Assembly (NCBI GenBank): GCA_963576735.1
Contig: OY755173.1
Location: 12,680,873 to 12,744,872 of the forward strand
Reading direction: 5' to 3'
Length of the DNA stretch: 64,000 nt
Source: Bedellia somnulentella
Lineage: Eukaryota > Arthropoda > Insecta > Lepidoptera > Bedelliidae
The notes beneath the pieces are model-generated. The model had not been told where the DNA came from. It saw nothing but the letters and a program-made list of their open reading frames with translations, and searched no databases. Shown here piece by piece: positions 42,201 through 57,600 of this stretch (the stretch's first letter is position 1; each line of letters opens with the position of its first letter). Both the position numbers and the translations under genes were made by a program.

Positions 42201-45200
42201 TTATAATTCCTTGGCTCTGGCTACCCCTTCTAGGGAAATATAACCGTGAGTATATGTATGTATGTATGATTGTGTCACTGGAATAGCTGGACTGATTATG
42301 ACGATTTTTGTTATTTGTCTAAAATTACAAGAAAAGTGAATACTCAATAAGGTTGCATCTTTTATTGGGTCATACAATAATTTTATAAAAGCCACGGATT
42401 AAAAGTGGTAACATTGATTAGTTTGAATTATGTGTCACAACCTTATATAATGGAAAAAAGTATAAGAACTTTTAATCAAATAATACCTGCAAATGCTCCA
42501 CACGAATACTGGTGATGTTAGGAGGCAGTATTTCCTCTTTGTACGTTTCGTTATTGTCTTTAATTTGATAGGCCATTTTATACCCAAGTAAAATTCCATT
42601 GGATTTCTTGGGCGGCGACCAAGACACGCGGACTGCGCGATCTGATATATCATCGAATTGCAGATTCGATATTTCATCAGGAACTGGAAGGAAAGAAAAT
42701 ATGAATCAAAATAAGGACAATTTATAACAAATGTGTTTTGAAAATAATAAATTTTGCAATAATTTACCATCTTCCTTAGTTCTTATTGCTACAAAATCAC
42801 TGCGGGGCCCATCGCCTGGCTCAGTAAAACACAGAACAGATATATTGTATTCGGTAAACTTCTCAAGGCCGCCGATGACTGCTGAAAGCTCTGCTAGAGG
42901 ATCGAGCAGATTTGGAGGGACGCTGACCAGCTTTTGTTCTATATCTGCGTTTTCTGTTGGGTCCCAACGCCACGCTTGGATTTTGTAACCCTGTAATGAA
43001 GGTATTCAAACAGTTGATTATCTGTAGAAATACATAACATTGAATATTCGAATTTTTCTACGTTTTTTTTTTCCAGTTCTGCTAGACAATATTTGTATAA
43101 CAACGGTGGAACGATGAAATTAGAGAAATTACTTTTGTATATGTTTTGCATATTATTGATCAGACTTTCATAAAGCCTTAAACCAAACATTTAGTTTTGA
43201 GCACCGCACTCTTAACGATTTCAGTTAATTCTCTCATGGGTAAACATCAACATAAGGTACATGGATAAGCGGAATAAATCAAATCACGTGATACGATGAA
43301 ACAACATAATTACCTGATTGATTCCATTGATATTCTGTGGATTTGGCGGTGTCCATTGCACATTGACCGCAGTCGAGTTGAGAGGCTCACAACTCACATT
43401 ATCCGGAGCCGCTTCAGGTACGCCTTCCTTAGTTTTAATAGTGTAACTATCTGTAAATACTCCTACACCTTTGTCGTTGTAAGAAGCTATTTGCACATTA
43501 TAATCCTTCCATGTGATTAAGTCCTGAATGAGATAGTTTCGCTGCGCTTCGTTTGTTATATTTTGATATGTCCAAGGGCTATTATCGTATCCTTTCAGTC
43601 TGTATCTGATGACGTATCCTATGATGTGACCGTTTCTGTGTTCTTCGAGTGGGGGCTGCCATTGGGTTATTATTTCCGATGACGATCTTGCTGACCCCAT
43701 GAATCCGATTGGTGGTCCGGAAGGAGCTGTAGTTATATTTTACAATTAGTCTATGTATTGGTACTAGTTTTGGAAGACATAGAACGGCATTCCTTAGTGT
43801 GCATGCGGAAACTAAATAAATGCTATCATAACATATAGACTTAAGCTAAAAGAATCAAAGTATAATAAGCAAACATTTATTTATTGGAGAACTGAATAAG
43901 GGCTGAAATATCAAAAACTGAAATGAAACACATTCACCATAAACATTCACTTATAAATAAACAATGTTTTAAATGTTCCGGCATACCTTGGCAGCATATG
44001 AGATCGCTAGCTGCATGGCGATAAACAGAATAGAGTAATGTTATTTTGTAATGAAAAACACAGTAATATATAGATAGACACCTTCAAAAATTGTGAAATC
44101 AAAGAAGGGCTTTGAAATATGTGCTTATGATGTTGATGACATTAGTATGTAATAAAAATGGGTTCATACCTTCTTGAGGCAGAGTAAGTACTTCTGTAGG
44201 GTCCGAAGGAGGACCTTCACCGACAGTGTTGACAGCTGAGACTCGGAACTGGTAGGAAGTAGCAGCTTTCAGATAAGTGAGTAGGATCCAACGCTGATTG
44301 GCTGACACGTTCATTGGTTCAGTAATCCAGTTGAGCAATGGATCTGGTGTGGGACCTACCAATAAAGAAATACATAAAGTTTTATTTGTTGCAAGGAGAT
44401 ATTCTTGCTGAAATGCGTATGTGTAGTTATTGTACTGCAGCAAATCACATGTTAGTAGAATTGTGACCTTCAGGCCGTCGGCTCTTCTTCACAAAGATCT
44501 GCTACTAAACTGCAAATGTCTAAAAAATTAGGCAAAGAGTTATCACCCTAACTTTATAATAGGTTCGAGAACTTATAGCCTCCCAAATAAGCTAGTTACC
44601 AAACAGTCTGTAGTACAACATCAGAATTAAACTTTGCCTTTTCTCTCTGTTATTCAGGAAAGCACTTTACTTTTCATTCCCTTGCGTTCTTGACTAGCTA
44701 CAAGACTAGAGACTTTCGCAACCCGATAATAATCCCAACCCATGACTATACGAATTTACATAATAATTTTATTTGGTAACCGTTTATAATATACTAGTGG
44801 ATCGGCCCCGCTTCGCACGGGTAGCGTAGTTTTAAAAATATTGGAGGTTTCTTCAATCACTGCTCAAGCGTAATGAAATTAGCGCCTTTATTACAACTTA
44901 CAGCACTCATGTCTGAATATAGTGTTACTTTGTGATTTTGAAAGCGCTTTTATGATCGGTTCAGATCAATATCTCCGAAATTAAGCTAATTTTTAGGTTT
45001 TAATTGATGCAACTACTGGCGCCATCTAGCACGTAATATGTAAATTACTAAGGATTTGGTTTTGATCGCGTGCGACTATTATGTTGGGACTATTAATTTT
45101 GGTGTTTCTATACCGATTTCTATGATTCTTTTTTTATTGAGTAGGTAATAATGTTAACTTTTGAAATAAGGGTGATTGAGAGTATTATAAACGTAAGAGA

Positions 45201-45557
45201 AAACAACTATAATCAGAATGTGCCGAACTGCTAAGCTATCAGGAGTTACACGTGTTGTTGTGAGTCAACCATAAAAGATAGACATACACTGTTGCGGAAT
45301 ATTTTTTAGATAATTTTATGTAGAATATTTCCGTCATACGTGATTTCTATGTAACTTTGACCATTAAGGCTGCACACGCGAGGGAAGCTTAAAAAATGGA
45401 GTAACTTCTCCCGTTTTCCCAAAATTTCCCAAAAATCCCCCTTTACTATTCTGCTGGAAAGTATACAAAAACCTGCCCAGGAGTATGAAAAATAATTGTA
45501 CCAAGTTTCGTTAAAATCCGTCGAGTAGTTTTTGTTTCCATAAGGAACATACAAACC

Positions 45558-45611
<54 letters not shown>

Positions 45612-48600
45612 AATTTTACTGATTGCATTTTTGGCATCAGTATCGATCCCTAATCACCCCCTGATAGTTATTTTGAAAATATATTCCATGTACAGAATTG
45701 ACCTCTCTACAGATTTATTATAAGTATAGATGAATTAGAATATAAATATTTCAACTGTGATCAGATCAGTAATACGAACTCTATTACAAAACAAACAAAA
45801 AATAATAACAAAATTTAAACTCACCAAACTCCGGCACAACCCGCCTTTGCACAATAAACTTATGCACCGGCGAATTCCCATCAAAGCCGGGCGTCCACGA
45901 AACGTTGACAGCGCGTTGCGGCACGTCAAGTCTCGCCGCGCGCACATTGGTCGGCGCGAACGGCAGCTCGATGACGGACAGATGCGCGCGCCGTGATTGG
46001 TCGCCGCCGGGGGACCGCACCGCGCATGCGTACTCCCCCGCGTCGCTGGCGCGCACCGCGTGGACAGATAGAGAGCCGTCCTCGCCGAGAGATATGCGGG
46101 AGCTGGGTGACATTGGTCTGTGGAGGAAGAGAGGTTTGTTATTTGGTGTGTGTATTTTACAAATTAATTTTCGCGGAGAAGTAATGCAGGTTCTTGTAGC
46201 AAGTATGTGTTGCTGCTGTTATACGCTTATTTTATTTATGGAACAGTCAATTAAACCTTATTTAATACATAGAATAGGGCTTTACTAGTTTTTCTTTTAA
46301 GTGTTTTAAATAAAGACTTCGATTTTTGGGTCTTTTAAGTGTTGTAGCGCAAAATTGCTTACAGTTTTTTTATTTACGATACACACATCAGAGCATTACA
46401 TGACACTCACATATTTTCGTCCAATACTCATCACTGTTTGTTTTACTAAAGAGAAAATAACTCTAAGTAACACGACACTTACTGTTTATTATGGAACCAG
46501 TCGATGTCGTACTTGACGTTGGGGTCGCTGGACACTTTGCACTGCAACGTCGCGGTGTGACCGAGCAGCACGCGGGTATCCACGGGGGGCGCCACTATTT
46601 GGGTGCGGACTGGAATGTAAATTTAAATAAATGAAAATTGCAGTTGTTGTAAAAATATGTTAGTATAAATACTGGATGTTAATATGTTAAAAAGCTAAAA
46701 ATATTTTTAATACTACGAGGCCTACCTACCTTGTTGAATTATTGGACACGTTTTATTATTAAAATTCACAAAATATAATTAACTATTTATTTCATATGCA
46801 TATTTTATAAATAATTTCCTTACCTAAAACCGTTAGGTATGCTTCCGCAGTAATTCTGCCGGCATCGTTCGCTCGCACGCATGTGTACTTCCCGCTGTCC
46901 GCTGTGGTCGTACTTGTTATTAGCAAGTCTCCTTCTTCTAGGGCTTGGAGGCGTCCTGATAGGTTTAGTATGAGCGAGTCTGGAACATTTATTAGATGAT
47001 GAAAAATCCAACCAACTAAATTAAGGCGGTTACTGCGATTAATCGTATGTTCATTGAGGTATATAGTTAATTATAAAACCTGAAAATAAGACTAATTGCT
47101 ACGTCTGTAAACAAAAATACATATCTTAACTCTATAACACAGTTCTCCTATTCATATAAATTTCCAATTCAGGAAGTCTTAATTTATGTTTTTTGACATG
47201 AATTCCTCATGTGGGGATTATTACTCATAAATAAAAGATGTTATTAAAGGAAAGAAAAATTTCGACACTGGCGGGGTTCGAACCCGCGACCTTCCGACCG
47301 TAAAAAAGAAACAAAGGATAGAGAAATTTCGCGCTGGATGCCAACTGACACTGTAGCTCAGTTGGCAGAGCGACGGGGGTGTATACCCGAAGGTCGCGGG
47401 TTCGAACCCCGCCAGTGTCGAAATTTTTCTTTCCTTTAATAACATCTTTTATTTATCAGGAAGTCTTCTCCTCAAACCGACAACGATTATTGCGTCCTCT
47501 TCTAACTACTTGTAAAATATATTAGTGGCGCACTCACCACTACCAGGGTCAAACGAAGTTTATAAAACAAGTATAGTGCAATAATAATTTGGCGCCGAAT
47601 AATTGATGAAACCAACGACAAATATGAAGGTATCGTTGAAGATCACCTATACATATTCACTTAACAAAATACAAATTTTCGTGCGAGCGAGCGAGACAAA
47701 AATAAATGTTAATAGGCATTAGAAGAGATACGGACGAAATTATCGTTGTTGATTTCCAATAGACCTCCTGAAAGTACGAGCTAAATACAAGGCGCAGTGT
47801 TCAATTGTTAATTCTAGCTCAAATTTAATAGCAGTGTAGACTAACCATTAAAATACCAAGTGACGTTAGGGGTGGGTGCTCCGAGCGCGCGGCAGGATAT
47901 CGTGGCGTCCTTTCCATCCAGCACGGTGAGGTTGGCGGGCGCGGCTTGCAGCACGGGCGCGGACGCTACGACCACACTACTGTTACTCACTAGCTTACAA
48001 CTCTATGGGTATAGTACTACAACTAGCTTACACTATGCGTATGGTGAAATTTTACTAAGTAGCTATAGGTTACGCTATGCGTCTATGTGATTACTTAGTT
48101 GATGGATAATTAGCAGTGCGGTGATTTTGGTGATGCGGAAGAGTAAAGGATGCGTAAATTTGTGCAGTAAATAGGCTGTGCAAAAAGCGAACGGGAAAGC
48201 TATTGCATTATGGAGCAAGCGTCTATTTGTAATTTTACTTGAATAAATGTCATCTATATTTTTGAAAGGACGGCATTAGTACTTCTGAACATCACAATAA
48301 AATTATTGTCCAAGTACCCACGTTGCTTCGACAGTTAAATTCTTGTGACTGAGTACGACTTAACTATGTAGGTTTCCTCTCGATATTTTCCGTCACCATT
48401 AACAACCATGATAAATAAAAGATACATTGTTGTAGGGCGACTTGGGATTTGAACCCACACCTTCCTGACTGATCTATTATGGTTGTTCAGTGGTATAACA
48501 TTAAATGTGTATAGATATGTTGACAACTGTAATGTAAACACAGGCGAATATGTAGTGAAATAATAAGGTGAAACTAAATGCTAGATTATTTATGATTAAT

Positions 48601-51600
48601 TTACAAAAGATTTCACAACTTCTTTCTGATTACAAAAATATACATGCGGTTAAGTTTTAAACGCAAAACAAGATATAAAAACTAAATTGTTAGTATAAAA
48701 TCACTGTGCAATAAAAAAAGACGTTGATTATTTACTACGTAATTGTATAAAAAGTTTCCTAAATGAGTGAAACTGAAAACGGCTAATGAACAACAAAGAA
48801 AAGAACCATAACCAAACAAACGATTGTAGGTTACGTGTTACGTGCCTACAAATCAATTTAAAATGATGCAATCACACAGTGCTGCAAAAAAACTCAACTT
48901 CATTGAAAATAACAAAATTTCAATCCTTACTGCCCGTATCGAAACGAAATGTTTTGGCCTTTTTATCAGCAGTCCTCATTCTTATTAACTTGGCGTGACT
49001 GCGTGGGATTCGTCTATTTTCCGAAGCTGTATCATATTATTATCGATTAGGTTAACACATATCACATTTTTTTTAAACTAGATAAAATAATAACAGAAAA
49101 ATAAAACTTACTTTTAATTTTCAACCAGGTGTGTACGGAAGATTCTCCGGCTTCATTGGTCGCTACACATTGATATATTCCCATATCTTCCATCTTCAAG
49201 TTGGTAATGACGAGGGAGCGGTCCACCTCCACGCGATACCTACCACCGCCATCGTCCACATCAGAATCCGGTTCGCCAGCTTCAGCTCCCACAGTGCCTA
49301 TTTTCTTGGCATCCTTGTACCAAGTAATGCTCGGTAAAGGTATACCTTGCACGTCACATTCAAGAACCGTTGAGCTTCCGAATTCCCCAAATGTTTCTGA
49401 TTTAAGGGCGTTTATAAATACGGGTTTTTCATATACGGTGACTGTAGCCGATGCTGTCACAGTTGCAAATCCACCGGTCTTCAGTCTGGCCTGGCATGTG
49501 TACTGGCCAGTGTGTGTTAGATTAGCAGATATCAACCCTAGGGTTCTGTTCCACGGGTCGTTGAGATCGTAAGTGACACCTGCTAGATCGATCAATATGC
49601 CGTCTTTAAACCAGAGAGTCTCTAACTCGTGAAGAGGCCGGGCGTTGGCAATACAATAGAGATTAGTATTTTCTTGGCCCTTCATTATTTTTGTATTTTC
49701 TGGTTTAATTATTATTTCCGGCGGGATCTCTTTATTCTCATCCCCGTATACGTTTAATTTGACATAAGGGCTATTTTCTACTTTACCGAGTTGAGTGTTG
49801 ATAGCACGTACTCTGTAACATAATACATCACATTAACTAAAAACTCGTTATTGAGTACTCAGCGGGCATTGTTTTAGCATTTCCGGAAGTAAGCATCAGT
49901 GCATTGTCATGTTCACAGAATGGCATTGGGATGGGAGTACCACATTACCCTTAGTAAGTTAATACTATGTTTAAATTAGATTATAATAAGACGGAATTCT
50001 ATATATTCGTTTATTTATAAGACATAAGGTATAATTAAAATTAAAATAAATAAATCTCGTTTCTATCATCAAATGAATGAATGTAAAATCGTACTTCTTG
50101 TGTGATAAGCACGAGTGAATGAAAAAGTGTCTGATACAAATCAACAATAACAACTCTAATTTGTTGACCCACATTCATCAAGAGATGACTCAGATCAGAT
50201 CTGAATCACCATTAATGTACACGAAGGCTGCTGCTAAGAACTTTTTACGTAACCTTTTTATCTTGGTGCGTTTATAAGTTTTCTATTAGAAGAAAGATAA
50301 TTAAAACCAGTGTTTAAATTATGATCAGTGCAATTTTTGCGTTTTCAAAACGGAAATGAAAGATCACGCTGCCGACTAAAACGATTGATATTTAAATAAT
50401 CATCATCTTTGAAAATTTCTTTAATATACAAACATAAATGTATAAGAAATTCATGAGCCGCTTATGGAAGTTGAGTCGTGATAATATGGTAAAATTAAAT
50501 AGTCAGTAAGTTGGGCTCTACACAGCTTTAATAATTATATACTTTCTTTTTCTTCATTATAGGTTTTAGACACACATCTTACAACACCTGCATAAACACC
50601 ACCTAAACCCAAAAATAAATAACTATAATCACCATACATAATTTCTAAAATATAAAATGACCTACGGACCAAGCAGAATCATAGTTCTACTAGACGATTG
50701 GTGTTGTCAACATATGTATGTACGTAATTAATACTACTTCTAAAATCACACTTATGCTACATTAATCGACATTACCTATAAGGTCTCTCATCCTCGCGCG
50801 TGACAGCCAATATGATGAGTTGATGTCTGTCAGTAACCGCATACTTGTGGTCGTAGCGCAGCGGTCCGTTCTCATCCTGCCAGATGACAGACGGTGCTGG
50901 TTCGGACTCGATGTGGGGTAAGTCTATTATGGCAGCGTTGCCTGACTCCACTGCTACCACTCGCTCTAGAGTGTCTTCGAAGACACCCATATCTGGGGAA
51001 GGAAAATTATTTTAGTTTCTTATAAAACATTATAAAAAGCCATGTGTTTCTGTGGGGGCGCGTAAATTTACTATGGGCTTTTTCCGTGATTAGTTAGCGA
51101 TGTGTTTAGATATTCGCATTTTTAATCCTACTATCTTCTTGAATTAACTCTTTAATTGCTTTTAAAGGACTAGCTACAACTTTTTGGGACTTGAGCCATG
51201 GATATAAGTATAAAAGTTACTACCTGAATGAGGCGTGTTCCCATTTTTTATGTAACCGTTCGTTAACTAGAGAGAATGTCAACAAAGCGACATCCCTAAG
51301 TTTTAATTTCAGCTATAAAGGCGCTAATCTTAGTGTCAATATTTGTCTAAGACTGTATCTATGTAGCTCGAGGGATGGAGAAGTAACTTAATAAGTCGTT
51401 ATCAAAATTATGTTTTACTCCGAATTACTTTCGTTGCAAAAGGGCGCAAAGTTTTTAACATTATTGTTTAGTTCCGTTTAATTTTATAATGATCTCTGTT
51501 TTTTTTCTATTATTTTGTTTTCTTTTGTCACTGTTCACAGGTTTGTTTACATTGTTTTTAACTTTTCCTTTTAAATGTTTTTGATTTATTTTGAATTTAT

Positions 51601-54600
51601 TTTTCTTCACTTTTAAGTTTTATTATTTTTTGTGTTGTGTTTTAATTTGTGCCATATTTGCTGCGAATGAACTTTATTCTTCTTCTTCTTCTTTTCTTCT
51701 AATTAAGGTTTGCAACAATCCATATATATATTACGGAGGAATATAACATTATTTACCTGAATAGAAGTACCCAACCAATATATGGTGAGAATCAACCATA
51801 ATGGTTTCTTTACAATGTTTTATTTAAACTCATGGATTTCAATCGATTTATATGTTTCAATGACTCATAGGATGACGCTAAGACTATATTTGAAAACAAA
51901 AAGTTTGTTCAAATATTATGCTCACGATACTCTATTAATTCAAACACGATTTATAAAAGGATTTGCCAGCATGAATGATTGCTATGCAAGGCCAGTAAAA
52001 GGTATGTTCGTGGTTAATCTAATAACTTTCCATTTCCATTGAATTCAATGATTTCGTGCTAAGGTCACTAATTAAACTGTTCAAAAGATTTCCGAGAGAG
52101 TTATTTTAAACCATATTGCTGAGAATATATATTTATCCAGTAATTAATTGATTTGTTAGTAGATAAGAAAGATATAGTGCTATTTACATGTCTGAGTTTA
52201 TATTGAGTCGGTTCAGCAATGAAAAAAATAACATTTATCCGAGCAGTTATGCGTGTAGTTTTGACAGAGTACGGCTTCAAATAATCTCCTATTGTAGTAA
52301 GTAGTTATTTGTAGATTGGAATTATACGTAGTTTTATATAATAACATCCAAAAAAAATTAAGTTTGTTTGGGGTATGTACAAAATAACACAAAGCTCAGC
52401 GGAACTTTCAAAACGTTTTATGAGTTGGATCACATGCATCTTTTCAGTCCACCATTCCGTCTTCTTATTATTGTTGTGTTGCTTACGGTAGAAGTTTCGC
52501 AGCTCTTTAGATAATGAAAAACGGGAAATCATCAACAAATTTTCAGTTAACAATAAGTAACCGAGTTTATTAAAGAAATTTCGTGTTTCAAAGAACGGTT
52601 ATATAATTAAGAATCACTATATATTTGATATAACATAAACATACATACATAACATAACATAAACATAAACATAAACGTTCACGCCGAATATCCCCGAAGG
52701 GGTTGGCAGAGGTACTAATACTTCTGAACATCACGTGACTTTGTCACCTGGTGTTCAGAGTACCCACGTTTTGCATGGACAGTGTACTCACGTGATAGGG
52801 GGCAGGCCTATCGCCGTTTTGTACGAATACACTGTCACATGACTAAGTACAACTCAGCCATGTGGGTTTCCTCACGATGTTTTCCCTCACCGTTAACAAC
52901 CATGATAAATTAACCACACATATGTCTTTAGAAAAGACAAATTGGTGTAGGCCCGACCCAGGATTTGAACACTAGTCGCTTGCACGATAACCGAGTGTTC
53001 TACCCACTGGGCTATCACGGTTGCTTATTTGATATCTTAACGCATTATAGCTCTGATTTTGTGAGCGATACAGAAAATTTCTATGCAATGAACGTAGAAA
53101 AGGTTTATTAGCTTTTGAATTGTTTAGCAAAGTATCTGGGTAACTTCGATTAAAGTTACTCATCTCATGGACGGTACGTATACATTTCCAAGCGTTTTTC
53201 CTCTTACTGACGGCAAATTAACAAGCATTACTGTTCATGCACTTTTAGACGGATAAGTCTAAGAAAAAAAAACAGTATGTTACAGTACACTATCCATAAT
53301 CACTTGTAACATTGACCATCAAAATTCCTTAATCGCTTGTTAAAGTTGAGACAGGAACTTAGCTTATTTTAAATGCACCATTTCCTTAATAAATCTTCTT
53401 ATGCATTCCTTCTCTATATAAACTTTAATTGTGCCAATTTTAATACTCATCCATCCATGAAATTTCCTTTAAAATGTTTCCAAAGTTTTAACTTCAGCTT
53501 AAATAGTTTACAGCAGAATCTATACTAATATTATAAAGCTGAAGAGTTTGTTTGTTTGAACGCTAGGATCTCAGGAACTACCCAATCAAATTGAAAAATT
53601 CTTTTTGTGTTGGATAGTCCATTTATTGAGGAAGGTTTTAGGCTATATATCATCAAGCTGCGACCAACAGGAGCAAACTATCAGCGAATAATGTTGCAAA
53701 AACGGGGATAATTATTCATACTAAGGCTTCCGTTGTGTGCGCTGCGTAAATGGTTTAAGTTACCCAAAAAAATGTATTAAAGAATTATTTCTCTTTAAAT
53801 GATCTAAAAAAATGGCCGCGACAGTATATGTCTTACTTTTAAGTTTCACTTACTATAACCATTTTTATGGTAAATAAATTTGGTCGAATTTAATGCATAA
53901 TTGCCATACATAATGTTTTATCAACATAATATTAATCTTTATCCAAATAAATATGTTGTTGATTGAGAGTATTTAATTGAGAACAAAATTGTCCTTGACA
54001 TCACTTAATTTAAAAAAAAACATCTTAGAAGATAATACAACTTTTAAATTACTCCGTAACAAAATTTACACGCGTGCATGAAGCGCAAGACAAGACGCTG
54101 CGCTGGCCGGCGAGCGAGGTCACCTGCGCGAGAAGCTTATGTTTAAGCCTTATCCTATTAATATTATAAATGTGAAAGTTATATGTTGTTGTTTGCTGTG
54201 TAGTGTCGGCTTAGAATAGCACTACCCCATTTCTTCCGGTGGGTGTACGTAAGAGGCGACTAACGGTATTGGGGCTTTTTAAGGGATTTTTGGGCGATGC
54301 GGTTGGAGACCCATCACCAACAAACCTTATTCTACCATCTTTTCCCCACTCAACTTCCAAAAGTGGCTGAGAAATTTCTAATTTCTCAGCTCTGGCTACC
54401 CCTTTTAGGGATTTATAGCCGTGAGTATATGTATGTATGTTTAGATGTTTGTGTGTTTGTAGCTAAATGAAGACTAATTCACAGAACGTATTTAAAATAA
54501 AATTTACAGGAAGCCAGATAATGATCCCAATTAACACAATAGGACACTTTTTATCCCAGAAAAATTAAGAGATCAATAAATTTTCTTAAAAAATGGTTAA

Positions 54601-57600
54601 ACAGACTAAGAATCAATGCTCAGCCGAAACTACTATACTTATAAACTTAAAATTTATAAAGTGAAAAAATTGTGAGGACACTATGAAAAACACCTTTTTT
54701 CTCATCGCATGACAGAGACCCTCAACAGGTCAGTTAAATATTTCAGTTTGACGACGTGAAAGTCTACACTTTTGACAGTACGAAGTCTGTGGGGTCAGCT
54801 AGTTAATAAATAAATGTCCGCATATGTTTAAAATAGCAAGTCTCAATAGGAACCGTAATAGCTACAATGTAAGTCAAAACACAATTGAAATTGAGTGTCC
54901 TGTGCACGACCGAAAGCGGCAAGTGGCAGTAAACAATGCAAGCCTTAGAGATTTGTTTCGTTTTAACTCATACAAATGAAGGCTTAATTAATTTGTGCAC
55001 GAACAATGCTACCTTACAGGTGAAGTTAATGAATTTGCTTAGAATTAAAATATTTACGAAACGTTAATAAAGACATAGTATCTATTGCTGTGTAGTGTCG
55101 GCTTAGAATAGCACTACCCCATTTCTTCCGGTGGGTGTACGTAAGAGGCGACTAACGGTATTGGGGCTATTAAGGGATTTTTGGGCGATGCGGTTGGAGA
55201 CCCATCACCAACAACCTTTTTTTTTACCATCTTTTCCCCACTCTACTTTCCAAAAGTGGCCGAGGAACTTCTAGTTCCTCAGCTCTGGCTACCCTTTGTA
55301 GGGATTTACAGCCGTGAGTATATGTATGTAGTATCTATTTATTAATCGGCGACTAGGCAATATGTGATATAATATATACATACATACATATAGTCAAGGC
55401 CATAAATCCCAAAAAGGGGTAGCCAGAGCTTCGGAGCTAGAAACTCAACAGCCATATTTGAAACTTAATACGGGACAAGATGGTAGATACAAAGTATCAT
55501 TAGTGATGGTTTAACCGCATCGCCCAAATACCACTTAAAAAGCCCTATACCCTTTGTCGCCTCTTACAGCACCCGTGGGTAGAAAGGGGTAGTGACATTC
55601 TAATCCGGCATTACACGGAAATATTGTAACACTAATATATTCCTCGTATTCGTACAAAGTTATATATAACAAGCAATTTGATAAAAACCAAGACGTTGAA
55701 TCATAAGAGGAGTCTGAAACCACGAACAGGTGGCTGCGAGCGTTTCGGCATAAATATAATGACGTTCATTTGTTATAGTATTAGCGCGGTACATCCAAAA
55801 GAGGTGCTAAAGGCTCTTTTTTAAACTATTTTAGTCACTATGTTAGTCATTTCAGTCAGATTTTTTGACTTCATAGTAAACACTTTAAGCCGTGTAGTGT
55901 CGGCTTAGAATAGCACTACCCCGTTTCTACCGATGGGCGTACGTAAGAGGCGACTAACGGTATTGGGGCTTTTTAGGGATTTTTGGGCGATGCGGTTGGA
56001 GACCTCATGGGTCCTTTATTTTTACCATCTTTTCCCCACTCACATTTCCACAAGTGGCTGAGGAATTTCTTATACCTTAGCTCTGGCTACCCCTTCTAGG
56101 GATTTACAGCCGTGAGTATATGTATGTATGTATGTACTTTAAGCTTGGGCAGGGTGAGCACGTCGCTTTGCAAGGATACACTGTCAAATGACCACGTGAC
56201 CGAATCGAACGACCTTACGAAGCTTTCCCTTGTTTCATTAGCCCAACTGATAACATAACCACTCATATAACATTAAAAAGACACGTAGGTATTATCTTGT
56301 TTCAGGATGTTAACCTAATTTTTATGCTCTTGAAGTAGAGTTCTGACTCAAGACTGTTTCAACTTTTATTGTAGTGGCCTCGTATTATAGTCTTTGAGAC
56401 ACAATATGTCTCTAAGTTGCTTACATTTAACGGTCCCGACGCAGTGCACATGCATTTACATTTGCATTGACAGTCTTACGACCCAGCCCATATTACGCTA
56501 TCCTGCAGCCACCAGGGCTCTACATATTTTTATGAATACTAGCGGTTTCAGTGATAAAAATTCGACCATAACTTGAATCAGATCAAAGACAAAAATATTA
56601 ATCTATTTTTAATTCAAACACAGGCTTTAACAAAAAAAGGGTATATACGCATGCGAGTAAGTTTCATAATACTTTAGAATGTGTCTAATGATCTTAAAAA
56701 AATGCATACCTTCTCCTTCTTAGCTATAAGAGTGCAATATTTGATACTCCTGCGTCTGCCACTTTCCTATAAAGTAGGCACCCTTTATAAATCTGTAGCG
56801 TTCCTTCTATATCAAAGTGCACTACTTACAAGCAACCACAATATTGTTCTTCTCGCTGTAGATGTTTATTATACAAAGTGTTTGCTCCCCATATAAATAT
56901 GCAGCGTCCCTCCCATAGATAACCCCCTATAGATTCCGCTTACAGGGCACTCGATATCGGCAACACGTTTGACTAATTGAGTAGACGTATAAGATTTCAC
57001 CTTCGCACTGTTTCAGTTGCGACCAGAACTAGGAACTGAGTGTTCGTGCACCAAAAATATTTATACATACTGTTTTATTTATTACTATTGCTTTGAAATG
57101 CCTACATGTTTAATAAAGTGGCGTGGGAAATCAACCACAAAATACAACTACCAAAAAGACGGTATTACATTCCATTACCAAGCATAAAATCATAATTAAA
57201 TTGCAATTCAAGAGATCCATTTAAACTGGTCAACACCATAGTTCCGTCACATTCACTCTTTACGTTGATTGTGATTACGTCTTTTTCTAGCATAACGTCA
57301 AGGATGTCCAGAGATACTTTTAGAACGGAATGGTTTCGGAACGGGAACTACGAAGCCAATCCGGTCCGGAGGTTGCGGGTTCGATCCCGATTTCAGAGCA
57401 ATATTTATGTGATGCGCTTCAATGATTGTTTTTTAGTCTTAGGTATTATTCATATGTGTACTATATAATATTAAATATATCGTTAAGTTAGTATCCCATA
57501 CTACAAGTCTTACTTAGTTTGGGACTAACTTAATCTGTGTATAATATGTCCGTATACAGATTATTTCTTAAATAGAAGTACAAGTATATATTTATTTATT

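Larger units (their letters stand above)
39297..45991 (-). other. sdk: sdk fibronectin type III exons
   Basis: Repeated FN3 domains starting in exon 45825-46117 (APTNVRAARLDVPQRAVNVSWTPGFDG) and running through nine further exons to 39297. Typical FN3 marks are seen: WxPP or W near strand B, a Y-x-V/I-x-V strand (YQFRVSAVNTVGEG, YNVQIASYNDKGVG, YRLRVIASNVVGSS, YEIHMTAINEVGAS) and Pro-rich linkers. Ten or so FN3 units are partly or wholly covered; Sidekick normally has thirteen. Confidence 0.85.

Noticed and set aside
45446..45637. Open frame with repeated Cys-Leu-Ser-Val on the - strand
   Set aside because: Produced entirely by the (GACA)n microsatellite; no gene context.
47347..47419. Functional tRNA gene
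   Set aside because: Acceptor, D and T arms are good, but the anticodon arm cannot fold normally, and the sequence is bounded as a retroposon by target duplications.
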